Shown here piece after piece: positions 38,730-52,200 of a stretch of DNA of 64,000 nt (position 1 is the first letter of the stretch; every line of letters starts with the position of its first letter). Origin of the DNA: Epinephelus fuscoguttatus (taxonomy: Eukaryota; Chordata; Actinopteri; Perciformes; Serranidae); assembly GCF_011397635.1 (NCBI RefSeq), contig NC_064774.1, positions 1,116,520 through 1,180,519 of the forward strand. Reading direction: 5' to 3'. A program made the translations under genes and the position numbers. Under the pieces are notes generated by a model. The model saw nothing but the letters and a program-made list of their open reading frames with translations, was not told the origin of the DNA and searched no databases.

Positions 38730-39819
38730 ATGGCTTCACAGCAAACCGGCTGCAGTAAAGCTGATGAGGCTCCCATGAAATTTGGAGTCCGCCTGGAGCA
38801 CACTCTGAAGTGCGTCATTTCAGCGGTGAGAAGATTCATGTATTCACAGATCATATTCATTCACAGCTGTAGGAGACCTGAGTATTTATTTTTTAAGAGG
38901 CAGTATCTGGTGAACATTAGAGGAACTGTGAACTGACGACTGTGTTGTCCCTGTGCTTGTTGTCTGCAGGATGCCAACCCACACTTAGCTGCCTCTTTCG
39001 GACGAAGCCCCCGTCCTTTGGGTACCACACAGTGGTAAGAAAACTCCTCAAATAATGTCTAAAATCTCTGCTAGGGATGCACCCATCTGATTTTTTCAGT
39101 CCAGATACCAATACCCGGTCTTAAGGTGTCAATGTGTTACAGGGTTTAATAAAATCATCCAGTTTCAGAACCCATCAACTATCACTGACCTCAGTGAGCC
39201 TCTGGGCACAATGCTAAATATTTTAGGAGATCTGGTGTAGCCAGCAGATATCTGCGCCAAGACTTCCGCTCATCACTATCCACCTTCTTCCTAGTGCCCG
39301 TGATGCTTTGCATGAATTATGGGTGGTGCTGAACCAGAACCAGGGTTTTCCAGTGATAACGCTTAGCTAACGGTACGCTATCCTCTTTCTTAAAGCGACA
39401 TCATCATCATTGTTACCATCACTCTCTCCAGGTGCTCTATCATCCATCCTGGGAGCTGTCCAAAACACTGCAGGATTGTCTGTGAGGCGCTGAGGATGAA
39501 CCTCCCTCAACACCTGGTCCTTGGGCTCGTCCAGCGCCGGCTCCAAACCCACGGCGCTGACTACACTGACATGAAGGAGCTGGTCGCAGACCTGTTTGCA
39601 GCAAACGGCAGGTCTGGCTCCGGGGAGGACCAGGAGGTTCCCATGGAAACAAACCAGCTGGAGGAGGCGCTGATGACAAACACCCTGGGGGTGTAGATGG
39701 CTCTGCAGATGGGAGTGCCTCCCAATCTCATCAAGCCAAAGATCCGTTTCAAGATCTTGTCCAACACAGTTGGCTACGCTGATGTCAGTGAGCTTCTCAC
39801 TGACATGATCATTAAGTGA
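38730..39819 (+). pseudogene. Two UBA-like segments of IAP type with in-frame stop
   Basis: Three putative exons, 38730-38825, 38970-39034 and 39432-39819, have GT-AG borders (38826 GTGAGA, 39035 GTAAGA, AG at 39430-39431) and matching phases. The last exon reads EALRMNLPQHLVLGLVQRRL...THGADYTDMKELVADLF. This resembles the UBA domain of XIAP/cIAP proteins (family form: I/A-L-x-M-G-F, then G-x-x-Y-x-x-x-x-x-L-V-x-x-L). After TAG at 39694-39696 the same frame reads MALQMGVPPNLIKPKIR...NTVGYADVSELLTDMIIK, a second UBA-like unit ending at TGA 39817-39819. The TAG is one base from CAG. No BIR or RING domain was found nearby. It may be a pseudogene, a short protein ending at TAG, or a readthrough. 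Exons 1 and 2 resemble nothing I know. Confidence 0.45.
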
Positions 39820-40229
39820 AGAAAAACAACGAATGTATTGATCAAGTTTTCCTGCTCACACAAAAAAAGCTTCCTTCAACAAAGTGCCTGTTAAGATTTG
39901 CTGGTTAATTTAGAAAGAATGAAAATATATGTGTAATGTCTTCACATAAAATATCTACATGTACAGTATTTCAGGGTCTGGTGCATCCCTGTGAGTAATC
40001 ACTTTGAATCTAAAAGTAAAGTGTTAAAATATGACTTTCCAAAAACTAGAATTATGGCCTTGTGGTTGTACGCTTCTGCAAACTGGTTTCTCTTCCAGTT
40101 TATATCCATGTCTGTGAAAACATGGAAGCTTCACACACAGAAGATCTATACAATCAGCACAGTTTCAAGATCAGTGTCACCAACTCAGTCTCTGACCAAA
40201 TGTCTCCCCTTCTGTTCCTGAGATATGAC

Positions 40230-40480
40230 GTTTAATAATGACCAGAGAAGTGTTTTATGCAGAACATGATGATGTCACAGTAAAGTTGACCTTTGACCTT
40301 TTGGATATAAAATGTCATCATTTCATCCTGTTAGACATTAGTGCGACGTTTTGTCATAATTAGTGAATGAATTCTTAAGTTATGACCAAAAACGTAAGTT
40401 TTGTGAGGCCAAAGAACCGTCATCAGTTCATCTTTGAGTCCAAGTGGATGTTTGTGTACAGTATAGGCAAATGCTAAGGG
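40230..40480 (-). repeat. Dispersed AGGTCA-bearing repeat, inverted copy
   Basis: Reverse-strand copy of the 25130-25870 family ('tcacagtaaagttgacctttgac', 'tttgtcataattagtgaatgaa', 'gttcatctttgagtccaagtgg'). It holds a perfect DR1 (TGACCT-T-TGACCT) at 40287-40299. Confidence 0.75.
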
Positions 40481-40689
40481 TGATGTCGTCCATAGGAGGC
40501 GCCACAAATATGATTATTATAGCACATACGCAACATGTTCCTGAGAGCAAATCAAAAGCTAGGTTGTTTATTTGCATTTTGGTAATAAAACTTTGACTGT
40601 TGAGCTGCAGCAAACCAAATTGTTTTTATTGTGCCACGGGCACCAAATGTGCTGGGGCCACCACTGCTGGTGTAAGATTAAAAAGAAAT

Positions 40690-40815
40690 ATCCCTCAAGG
40701 TTTTAAACAATGCATTAGACAAGGTCACTGTGACCTTTGACTAACCTAATCAGTTCACCGATAAGTCCAAGTGGACATTTGTGCCAAATCTGATGAAATT
40801 CCCTCATGGCCTTAG
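40690..40815. repeat. Further fragment of the AGGTCA-bearing repeat
   Basis: It contains 'ccctcaaggtttt', a perfect AGGTCA-CTG-TGACCT palindrome at 40722-40736, and 'agtccaagtggacatttgtgcc'. It is separated from the 40230-40480 copy by about 200 bases of other sequence. Confidence 0.7.
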
Positions 40816-40859
40816 TGAAAAAACATAAAAAGGGACTCAACTTGGCTCAACTTGCCGCA

Positions 40860-42500
40860 AATCAAGGGTGAGATGAGTTAAAGGATAAGTTGAGCCACGT
40901 GTTCTTTTTACGTATCCTAGATGATTCATACCCATGTATCATTTTAAAGTCATCCTGTCGATCTAGCCACCTGAGGCCCGTACGATTAAGCAGGATTTGG
41001 AGTTCGCGAGGTAACTTCAGGGAAAGCTCTGGGTTTTTCAGTACTACAAAGCTTGTCCTCTTTTTACTGGGATAAATCACCGTGGTAACTGATGCTGAAC
41101 AGCTAACCTGCTCCAGATCACAGCCTGTCAACACCCTAACCTCTGACCAAGTTGAGCTGGCTTCCCAGTACAGGCCTCTGCTGAAGCCCCGTCCGTCTTC
41201 CACTTATAGAAGAGTAGCTTGAAATGTCCCATCAAATGAAATGTAGAATTACATTAAAATACACTTTAATAATAACATTCATAAAAGGCCTCTGGCTAAA
41301 CTTCTTTCACACCCTTTGTCTAACAACACCGTCCCCCACCACAGTTACAAACTTGTACCACTGAGCAGGAGATACATCCTGTTCGGCAGCCTCACACTGT
41401 TGCTAAACCACTTGTGGTTTTTTCAGATTCATCTGGAGCTACTTGTTTAGTCATAAGTGTCTTGATTCCTCAAACGTGGGAGTGATGTGGCAGTAGGCAA
41501 CCACACACCGCCATCTGAAATAACAAGACACGTCATCATTCCAGACACCAATGCTTGAACAGCCAACTGTTGTGTTATCTACTGTGTGAGAGAGAGCAGA
41601 GTGACAGAGTGGTACATCCTGTCAGCCGAGGGGTTTCCTATCTGTGCAGCCGAGCACCACAGCACCTCCACGAACTATTACATCCAGACGGTCCCGGTGT
41701 TTCCTCCTCAGGCTCCACTTCACTCAGCTGCCCGATAAACCTGCTGCTTCTTCCCACTTTAACCTGAATAACAAACCAGGGCTCGGTGCTCCGGTTGGAT
41801 CCAAACGGAGAGCCGGGGCTAGCTCAGAGACTAGCGGAGGCTAACTGGCTGAGCAAGTTGTTTTTTCTGTAAATTTAACTCATATCTCTAATACATCTTC
41901 TAAATAGGCCCACACAGTTCCGTCTCTGGTGCCCGTTTAAATAAACATCTGCCATATTAAAGAACTGTCTCAGCCCTTTGAAAGGTGAAAAAGAAAACAT
42001 TTTCATGGGATTTGAACTCACTCCATCGTGGGAACATAAATGAAAGACAGATGACTATCTCAATGTACCACTATACCGACTATTACTTTTTACACGTACC
42101 CTAAAAATCTGACATCACACAGCCAGCTATGTCTTAAAAATGGGAGGCAGCCAGGTCGACAAGTGACCACACTGTCCATGCACTTACTATCTGACCAGTT
42201 TCCAATACAAAAAGCAGCTATTTAAATTCAGTTAATTCATAAACCTAACGTTTATTATACGGGCTAATATTTATGTAATCACGTGGAACTTGGTTAACAT
42301 GGTCGTGAGTGAATCCGAGACACTGTGAGACTTGGGCCCCTCTCACTGAACTCCAGAGCTACGGCCCTGTCAGGAGGACACGCGGGCGGTCACACAGGTG
42401 CGACTGACGCCACGGTCTCATCAGATCGTCTCAGCTGCATTCACGGAGAACAGGGAGAGTAAAAGATGTGAGGAACACAGACTAATGAGACTCTGGAGGG
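40860..42500. other. No gene recognised
   Basis: The minus-strand 113-aa frame at 40862-41203 has no recognisable domain. Its plus-strand text ('gataagttgagccacgtgttc', 'gtcctctttttactggg') reads like a fish repeat. About 41600-41860 is GC-richer and contains 'ggagagccggggctagc' type sequence. It was not assigned. Confidence 0.35.
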
Positions 42501-42550
42501 ACTGAACGTGGATTTAACGTCAGGCTGCTTCTTGTTCTCAAACCGAGGAA

Positions 42551-42660
42551 ATGGTGAATAAGTTTATCCGTCAATCACTGGTAGTTTGCTGCTTTTTGGT
42601 TGTTTCTCGGTGTTCGGCTGAGGTTGTGGATGTGACGGTTGACTCATCGTTCAGATCTGT
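42551..42660 (+). other. Possible orphan signal-peptide exon
   Basis: The ATG at 42551 opens a frame starting MVNKFIRQSLVVCCFLVVSR, then CSAEVVDVTVDSSFRS: basic n-region, hydrophobic core and a cleavable-looking CSA/EV border. GTAACT near 42659 could be a donor. A GC-rich leader precedes it. No downstream exon could be matched before 46000, so it may be the first exon of a gene with distant exons, or chance. Confidence 0.22.
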
Positions 42661-43031
42661 AACTTTACAGCTGTTTGTTTTAGCTGTTATGTCGAGAAAT
42701 AGCATGAGTGATAGGCTAATTTCGCACTGTTTGCACTTGTCGCGTGATCTCCGAACTCGCGAGTCGCGTTCCTTCCGCCAAACTTTAAAAAATCAGATGT
42801 ATAAATTCAGCATTTCTGCAGCGTGTTCATAAATAAAGACCTTTTACCCTAGGGTGAAGTCAGGTAATGTGGGACATGAGGTAAAATAACCCAAATAGGG
42901 TGTTAGGGGAGACCGGGCATGGTTGTAACGGTTTTTGTCTCAGCACCTATCCACCTTATTCCTGAGCGCACGACTGTAGAAATGATTATGTGCACAACTT
43001 CCAGTGAGATAGCAGAAGTAGTAGGCTAGTT

Positions 43032-43442
43032 ATGGTGCGTTCGTTTTGTACTCGGAGGTCGGAAATTCCCAGTTCCCAGTCGGAAGTTTAAACTTGAACG
43101 CACCCTGAGATCGGATTTCCAACTCGGAGCAACCGAATTCAAGATGGCTGCCGGTCACATACATAGTGAGTAAACACTCTGCTAAAGTACTGTTTATAGC
43201 AATTTCATCTTATTTGTTTTTCATTAGGTCAGACTCATCTGTGGAGTTCATCAGTTGGAGTGCATGATGGTTTTGAAGCTGTTTATACTCCGAAAGTGCG
43301 AGGGCAACACAGGCTTTCTTGCGTTTTTTTTTTCGGACTTGTCCACCGTCGTCAGCTAGAATGCAAAAACTGTTGTCAACTTGGAGGTGACGTCATTCCC
43401 ACTTCTGACTTCCGACCTCCGAGTACAAAACGAACGCACCAT
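43032..43442. mobile_element. MITE with perfect 33-bp terminal inverted repeats
   Basis: The left end 43032-43064 (starting ATGGTGCGTTCGTTTTGTAC) is the exact reverse complement of 43410-43442. Total length is 411 bp. The inside, including 'aagatggctgcc', has no transposase. The 73-aa frame at 43260-43481 runs through the right inverted repeat and is not a gene. Confidence 0.9.
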
Positions 43443-43829
43443 GAGTCCCATAGATTGTCTGTGGTTACTGCTGGTGGCTAAACGCCAGCGCTGATTCGAA
43501 AGTAATTAGCAAATACAGATTTATTTTTTTAACAAATATTTAACTAGCTCTGGTACCTGCTGTACGTTCTGCGCTGAATTGATGCTGTAGCTCCGGTGTA
43601 GACTACAGCGTCGACGCATAGCCTACAAACCTCCCCAGAAATGTACATACACGTCATGGCGTCACAGAACTGTCTGTTTCTGTAAGCTGAAACCATTTCC
43701 CTCAGTGGAAACAAAGCTTTTATTTATGTTCATTTCACAGATAAGAAACAATAAATTGTGAAGACAATAAAGCCTCCACAAAAATAACATTTTAAGTCTT
43801 GTGTGTGATTTATCCTGGCTTCATATGAG

Positions 43830-44135
43830 CAGAGGAAATCTCTGCTAACCGCTAGGCTAATTTATACAATGTAAAATGCCATAGGCTTGAGCTAATAATG
43901 TTAGCATTTTGCATTTGTTTGGAAAACATGTTTAGTAAGACAGTAGTTTTGTCAGTGAATCTTGTGAGCTGTAATGGAGCCAAATTATGTACTGTTACCT
44001 TTGTTACGTGGTGCTGTTGTCCCTAGATTTATGAGAAGAGAAGATTGCTAGCTGCTAGGCTAATTTATACAATGTAAAATGTCATAGGCTTGTGCTAATG
44101 ACGTTAGCATGTTGTATTTGTGGGGAAAATAAAGA
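43830..44135 (+). repeat. Local direct repeat
   Basis: 'gctaggctaatttatacaat', 'gtaaaatgycataggcttg' and 'gctaatrayrttagca' occur at about 43850-43915 and again at about 44055-44115, offset by about 205 bases. Probably two copies of a short transposon-derived unit. Confidence 0.75.
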
Positions 44136-44139
44136 CAAG

Positions 44140-46200
44140 TGTTATGAAGCTATGAAGCCATGTTTAATGTGTGTTTAATGTGTGTTTTGAATTAACTTTA
44201 CAGCACAAAACAGAAACTCAAGTATAAATGCTCACAACAGCGAAGGTGACGCACGTATAAATCCTGCTTCACCAGTCTAAGCTAAATTTTTGTCTTCAGC
44301 AACTGTGTGTTGAACATGTGACCAGAACAAAAAGGGATTGTTCCTGTCGCCAAAGGTTGATATGGTATTGATATGAGAAATAAAACTGCAAGTGTTTCAT
44401 GAGACATAGCCAGAAAGTGTTAAATCAGAATTTGGGGCTGAGAATGTGTTACTGATTTACCGTACTTCCTTTATATCATATAAAAAAGGCAATGCCAGAA
44501 GTTATTTCTAAACCATTAAAATATTGTTGTAATAATAATTATTAAAATAATTTAGCTTCAGATTTTGCTCTGACCTGTCTTACTTTGTATTCAAATAATA
44601 CCTCATTATATCGATGAAATGTACTGCAAATAATGCAGATATAACACAAAAGGCAGTTTGCTGTTTTAATTTAATTTTGCACTCTGCTCCTACGGGTCAG
44701 GCCAGTGTGTGGTAGCATGGTGCCATCGCTGTGTGAGCATGTGAACGAATGAATGAGAGGCAAATAGTAAAGGCTTTACTCTGGCTAACAGCGCCCTCTG
44801 CAGGTTCTACACTAACAAGCAACCTGTCAGATTTACTTTGATACTAAATTTAGTGACATTCTCTATGTGTTTTTTAATGTTTAGACTCAACCCAACAGTG
44901 AGTGTATCTACTAACAGGTATTGTGTCAGATTAATGCCTGATGTATCTTCTTCCTCTGTGCCATTGAGCTCCATTGTTCTTAAAACACATCACTGAACAC
45001 ACACACTCAGTTTTCACTCAGTCCCTAACAAATATAACATTTCCTCCTCTTAGTTTGATAAAAACCACAGCAACCAGCAATTTTAGGAAAATGACTGAGA
45101 CTTTTTTTTCACATGAAAACTTTATATTTTGTTTTAAGATTTACATTTTCAATAGGAACCAATCCGTGAGACAATACTGTGAGTGGCCACTGGGAAAAAT
45201 TGGCTTCAAGGCTGACCAGCGCTCCCAGGTTCCTGGGAGACATGTTGTTAGTTTGGATCTTTTCATGGGTTTTATTCACAATAAGAAAAAAGTATCATAA
45301 AACTATTTTATTTACCTTCTGTTGCTACAGTTTGAGTCTCTGTAAGTGGTGTTTTTCTTTTCTTTTGATGCAGCTGTGGTGTTGCACATGTTGCGCTAAA
45401 CGCAGCCTTGTATAAAAAAAAAGCCAAAATATTTTGATACGGTTTTTTACTTTTCAGATTTGTCAGTACATCTCCAGAACTTGCTCCAGAACTTCAACAT
45501 ATTGCTGTGACATTTTTCTTCCATTTCACATTGAAACATTACCTTTTTGTTAGATTTTTATTCAAATTAAAGATATGAAGGCAAATTACTGTCAGTTTTA
45601 TTAAATTTATTCAAAATCCACCACCCTGTAACTCTGCATTTGTCCCCAGATTAAATATTTCTGCAATGACAATCATGATTCTACAAGTGTTTCAAATTTT
45701 TAGGGCACTATTGAGCTCTTGAAGACATTTCTTATCAGCTTCGCATGGCTTCATTTTGATTTTGTAAGCTGATGTAAGAATTAATGTGAGCTGCAACTGC
45801 AAAACATACAGATAGAAACACTTTACGTGAAAATACAGTTAAAAGTCATCAAAATCATTACATTCAAAATGAAAAGTAAAGTCAAGCCCAAAAATAAGGG
45901 AAATAAAAGGGTTAAATTCCAGTTTGATCAAAAAATATTCAATGCACGTTGTTACAGAACAATAGAAACTAGTGAAAAATGTTGCTCAAAATATTCCCAG
46001 AAGCCCATCAACACATTTGTTAGGTTACATGGATACACGTGTTTAAGTGACAAACGCCACAAAGGAGAGGACACTTTATATGAGGGGGAAAAACCCTACA
46101 CCACAGCATAATTAATAAGTCATTAAACATTCTTCTTACTTTAGCCTGAATCAAAGGGTGCAAACACACAAACAAAACAAACAGGAAGTTGGTGGAAGCA
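44140..46200. other. AT-rich intergenic, no gene recognised
   Basis: Downstream flank of the transglutaminase gene. Several frames (44974-45300, 45179-45415 and 45827-46111) are Lys/Phe/Cys-rich translations of AT-rich DNA, without splice support or domains. Confidence 0.45.
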
Positions 46201-46205
46201 GAGCT

Positions 46206-49200
46206 TTAGTTTTTGACGCTGACGGTGCAGCTGCCCATCACGTCTTTGAAGGCGCTGCAGTCGAAGTCAGCAAACACAGCCCTCTGTCCGGCCTTGTAGG
46301 GAATCGTTGTGATGTCCATCTTTAGTGTGGCATTTGGCCCCAGCTCCCAAATGTTACTAATGACACACACATACATGGCATTCAGGTAAATGATCAGATA
46401 TTAATGACTGCCTTTTTTTTGTACACGTTCAGCCAACCTTTGCATTTTTGAAGTGTTTTCTCAGAGTTCATTTTTCACACTGACGTTCCAAAACATTAAA
46501 ATGGTGCGTTACCACCAACACTACTTTGAAGTACAGTGTACACAAGGACATGCAGTTTTCAAAATGGCCCTTATTCTACCTGCTCTCAGCAGCATAGTTA
46601 TTTTGTATTGCATAGTGCACCATTTTGGGAAATACGCTCATTTGCTCTTTAGCAGAATTAGATGAGAAGATTGATACCACTTTTATGAATGTGCTGGGAG
46701 GTGAGTAGCTTAGCATCACATCAAGACTGGAAGCAGGGAAAAACCAGAAGCGTGGCTGTGCTAAAAGTTAAAAAAAAATATGCCTGCTAACAACTCCACA
46801 GCAGGCTGTTTCTCATGTGTTTAATCCGTACACAAACAGGAATGTGAAAACAAAAATTTGTGACCTTGCAGGGGAGGTGTGTGCTGAAACAGTCTTCTGT
46901 CGAATAGCCGCTGCACTGAGCAGATGGATAAAATGTTCCAGTCAATTAACTTTAACTAAAATCACAAACTGTGGTTTTTACCTTTTTTTTTTTTTTTTTT
47001 TTTTAAAAAAAACAAAAAACTAAATGAAATACAAAGTTCTAATAATTAGTGATCTCTTGAGCGAGCCAGGCTTGCTGCTAACCCTTGTTTCCAGTCTTTA
47101 TGCTAAGCTAGGCTAATAAATTCCTAGCTCTAGCACCATACTTATGGCACAGACATGAAAGTGGAATTGTTTTTTATGCCTCTGTACTGGCAATGGCCGC
47201 GGCCAGGGGCAGAATGCTTTCGGATTGCCCGTCCGATGTTTCTTCAAATTTGGCATTAATATCCACTTGGACTTAACATTGAACTAATTAGATTTTGGTG
47301 GTCATAGGTGAAAGGTCAAGGTCACTGTGACCTCATCTGTGTCATTCTTGTGAATGTGATATCTCAGGAATGCCTGATTTAGATTTTGACGGTCAAAGGT
47401 CAAGGTCATGGGGACATTGGACCCTTCTCATTCTTGTGAACACTATATCTTGGGAACACCTTGAGGGACTTTATTCAGATTTGACACTAATGTCCTCTTT
47501 GAGTCAAGGATGAACTGATTAGAATTTGGTGGACAAAGGTCAAAGTCGCTGTGACCTCAAAACATGTTTTTAGCCCTAACTCAGGAATTCAAATGCCAGG
47601 TATGACAAAATTTCACACAAATGTCTAGTAGGATAAAATAATGAAGTGTTGGCATTTTATATCCAAAAGGTCAAAGGTCAACTTCACTGTGACATCATAG
47701 AGTTCAGCAAAAACACTTTTCTGGCATTAACGTCATATCTCAGAAACAGAGGGGGAGACATTTTGTCAGATACTGAATTGGTGACACTAATCTAGGGGTG
47801 TCCATTTTGAAACTGAGCTGATTGTATCGATCTTCTGTGCTGCCATGTTTTTGCAGACATGGATGTCAACTGTAACTGCAACCACAAGGCATTATTTTAG
47901 TTTTAATATAAGTTTCAGAAAGAAATGGAATAAGCACATTTCCCAAAATGCTTTCCAAAATGAGGTGGGATGATGCAGATGTGGCTTCAGAAAGAGAGTG
48001 GCTTTACTGAAAGTGTTTGTTTTTTACCATCAAGTCTTTAAAGAAAAATAACTTTTAAAGAAAAGGAGCCATCAAAATCAAGAAAAACCTTAGTTGCAAG
48101 TAACTGTATGATACCTGTATTATACCATCCCATGAACTGTAGGTTTAAGCACATACTAACCCTTCAACATGGTCAGATTCAAAAAGGCCACTTCCGGTGA
48201 CAGTCAGAGAGCAGTTTCTCAGCGTCTCATTGAGTGGGTTTTTAAATTCCACCTTCATATTCATTATTCGGCCCACACGAGCCTCTCCCAAAACCTAAAA
48301 CACACAGCATGTTATGAATGAACTTTACAAAGCATACACAAGGGCGTAGACGCATGTTTACACAGCACTTTAGATTCAATACAAGTCATTTACATTCGTG
48401 TTGTAAGATTTTTATGCCTCCGCAGCAGCTACAGACCTTTTTATGTTTTTGGGTTCTCTGTCCATCTGTCCATTCACCTGTGTGTATGCACACTGAACAC
48501 AACAGATCCAAAAAGCATTGAGGATTTAAAAAAAAAAAAAAAAAAAAATTTTGGCACAAACGTCCATTTGGACTAGTGCTGCACGATTTGATAAAAATAT
48601 GCGATTGCGATTTTGGTGCACAATATCGCGTAAATGACAAATTCCAGCATGTGAATAGTCCATTGCACAACACAGCAGCATGTCAAGTGGGCCGAGCCCG
48701 AGCAAAATTGTGCTCAATTTTTCATTTGTTATCAATGAATCAATGTTTGTCACAGGGTCCGTGATTTCCCCGTGTCTCTTTGAGGTCTTGTCGTAGACGT
48801 GACACTTACAAATGTTCTTGCGGCTTTCAGATGTGTCTTTGTCTTTAACGTTACTTGGCTGACTTTCTCTCGCATGCATTCCTCATACTTTTCTCTGTGC
48901 TGTCTCAAGTTGCCGCGGGATGTAGTGACTTTAACTTTTAAAGTTTTACACAGCACAGTTCAGTGTCGCCGTACCTGAATCCAAAGTATCGCCATTTAAT
49001 AGGCGTTGGGTTTTTTCGCCTCCAGCTCAGCCTGTTCTTGGCCGTGCTCATGTTCTTCTTCAGCGTCCATGTTGGTCACTGCTGCACGCCGGGTGGTCAC
49101 CTGACCATACATGCTGTCAACAAACTCCACACACTATAGGAGAGGCACCGGTTAACCACTAGCCGAGAATATTTTTGACCGGGTGTGCATGTTGGTTTTT

Positions 49201-52200
49201 TCTACTCCTCAGTTTAGTAGTATTAGCACTATGCTGTAACACAACAAGGTAGTCGTGCTACCCTGGATAGCAAATCACCACTCTGCATTGTGCACCACCC
49301 GAGCTGGGTAGGAAATAACTAGTATTGCTGCTAATTCGGCGATTTCACGCTGCTAACGTCATCCCGACACATGGTGCCATTGCTGTGGAAACTTTGTGCA
49401 CAGCCTCCAGTGAATCAGTGGCCATTATCATCTCAGTTTGTCCATTAATTTTGTTTATGATCAAATATCGGCAAAACTAATGACATCAGCCTGAGCCGTA
49501 CTTTGTGTTTAGTGTTAATTACCAAATGTGAGCGCTAAGGTGGTGATCAGGATGAACAGTATACCTGCTAAACATCAACATGGTAGCATTGTCCTTGTGA
49601 GCATGTTAGCATGCTGCTGTTAGCGTTTAGCTCAAAGCACAACCTCACAGATTTGACAGCATGACTGTGAACTGTGTTTGGCTAGAACTCATCACGTCAA
49701 CGCCTTGAGGTCAGAGGCGTTTAGGGTCAGGGCAGAGAGGTCATGGATAGGGCTAGTACGAGACAGCACCAAAGGGTGAGATTTACCAATAAAAGCAGCA
49801 GGTCCATAAAGATGCATCCTCTGCACTCTGTTTGTGGCAGCGTAATAAAATGGACTGACGGAGCCTTTTGTTAGGTCTGTTACTGTTGGTACAAAGATGT
49901 CATTTGTTGATTATCAAGCAACCAGTCATTATCTTTGCAGATGACACTGTCTTGTTATAAATTGGGTCTCCAGTCACTTCCTTGCAGTTATACACATTAA
50001 ACATCTGAGCATTCTGCCAACCTGTATAGATATGGGAGAGTCCTCCAGGACAATGTCAGTCTCTGTCTCGTAGATGTCATCTTGCTGCTGTTGGTCAATG
50101 GCCACGGCTGAAACCTTCATGCTGTCACAGCCCACCATGTGTTTACTGTAGGCTGAGAATAGGATCACATAAGGTATGGTCACATCTGTGGGACATAAAG
50201 AGATAGGAAAGTTAAATACATGTCACCGTGCATTCTGGGAGTTTGCAGGTGTGTCAAAGAAATGGGCTAATAATAATTTGGATTCTACAGCAGATAATTG
50301 AGCCACAGTAGCAAAGAATAACCGTAGACCTTGTCCTGGCGACAGCGTCCTGTTCTGGACTGCACTCTGCATGTTGCCTGCTGGCTTGCCGGTGTACCTC
50401 ATGGCCTGGGCATTGACGCGGATGGACATTGTCTTGTTGGTGCGATCTTTGTTTCTCAGCTTGAGCTGTAGTTTAATGTCCTGACCCCTCTGCACATTGG
50501 CGTCCTGGTGTAGAGAAAACGGGTCAGTGATGTTTGCTCCTGAGATCAAAATGTAGCCCCTTGAGACTTTTCATTGTTTTGTTTGTTTTCATGATTAATA
50601 TGTTGTAAATAAACCTTTCAGTTGTAAAAATTGCAAATGACTGTGTATATGTCCTGTTGTATTTCTTTGGGCCCTATCTTACACCCGACGTAAGGCAGGG
50701 CTCGGCGCAGCTGAGTTTCAGATCAATTCAGCTGCATTTACATGGTTAGCACCCACGTTGTAGGCCTGTTCCTCAATAGCTGACCAAACGTTAGACGACC
50801 AGAAAGGTCCTTAGTCGGCAAGATTTCATTGGTTGCTTAGTTTCAGAAAAAAAACAAACAAACTTGAGACTGTATTAGGAGCTGCACCTTGTCAAAATAA
50901 ACCAAAACCTATATGACTGGACCATGTGGGTATTTAATTTGAAAGGACAGACACAGGAAGTGGCCACACTCAGCAGTCAGACAGGAGACACGTTACACAT
51001 CAATCACACTGACAGATATCTTTCCCTTCTTCTGTAAATATTCAGTCTGATAAACACGGAAAAGTTGATCATGTTAGTGCAGGGCTACCCAGAGCTTTCC
51101 ATCTGTCCCACAGACGATAGTCCAACACTCTTAAACAGCTCTTGGAAGAAGATCAGCTCTGCACTCAGGATTTCAGGTAAATAGGCTATACAATGCTTGT
51201 TAAGATTGCTTAGCAACTGTTGGGAATAGAATGATTTTATGCATTTTACTATCAGTTGTGTTTCACTATATAAGTTTTAGATGTGTGAACAATGAGAATA
51301 CTAAGATGATTTCAGCTGATCTGAATGTGTTTGCTTTGCAGAAGCGGAGAAGTACAGGAGAGGAAGAGACATGAAATCTGAGGAGCACATACCGCAATGC
51401 TTAGATAATTAGTTTCATATATGGTAAAAATAATAGAAAGTGATGTACAGATAGTAAGGTACAGCACGTGTAGGGAGTTGTGTTGTTCTCTTGTCTTTCA
51501 AAACAGGAACCACGCCCCCACTGTCAGCGGGAAGGAGTCAGATTAACACGAGGCAGGGGCGTGGTGTGGTGAAGGAGGAAGTGGAACTGCCAATGAGAAG
51601 AGGACAACGCCTTGCGTGCACAATGACACTCTGTTACGCTCAAATATACTGGGTCAGGGAAAGGACAGGAGGTCAGACTTCGTGAACTGACACACCTTTG
51701 TTGTTCGTCAGGGACTTGAAGTTGAGACCCAGAGCTCTGTAATTTTATTCCTTTACTGCTTAATAAACTACATTAACTGAGACCGAATATCTTCTCCTAT
51801 TGCTTCATTAAAGAACACGCAGGACTGAGCTCACACATAGCACACTGGAGAGTAGGATGAGCCCCCAGTCCATCACAACCTAAGACGCAACCTGCTGCCG
51901 TGCTCTTGAGGGCTGGCACAAAAGAGGCACAAGAGTAACACCCAGCGCCCAACCTCATGTTTTCCATGCAGTTAAAGATGTGCATTTCTACAGACCCTAA
52001 TCTCCAGGGGCCTCATTTATAAAGGAGTGGTTAGGATTCATACTAAAAGTTGACGTGCACCCAAAAGCTGAAAATGGCGTGTGCCAAAAAATAATCTGAT
52101 TTATAAAACCGTGCGCACGCACACTTGGACGCAATGCTCTCTTTATAAATCACAGACCTCCTGGAGTTGTGCGCACCCAGATCCGCCTTATATTCCGCCC

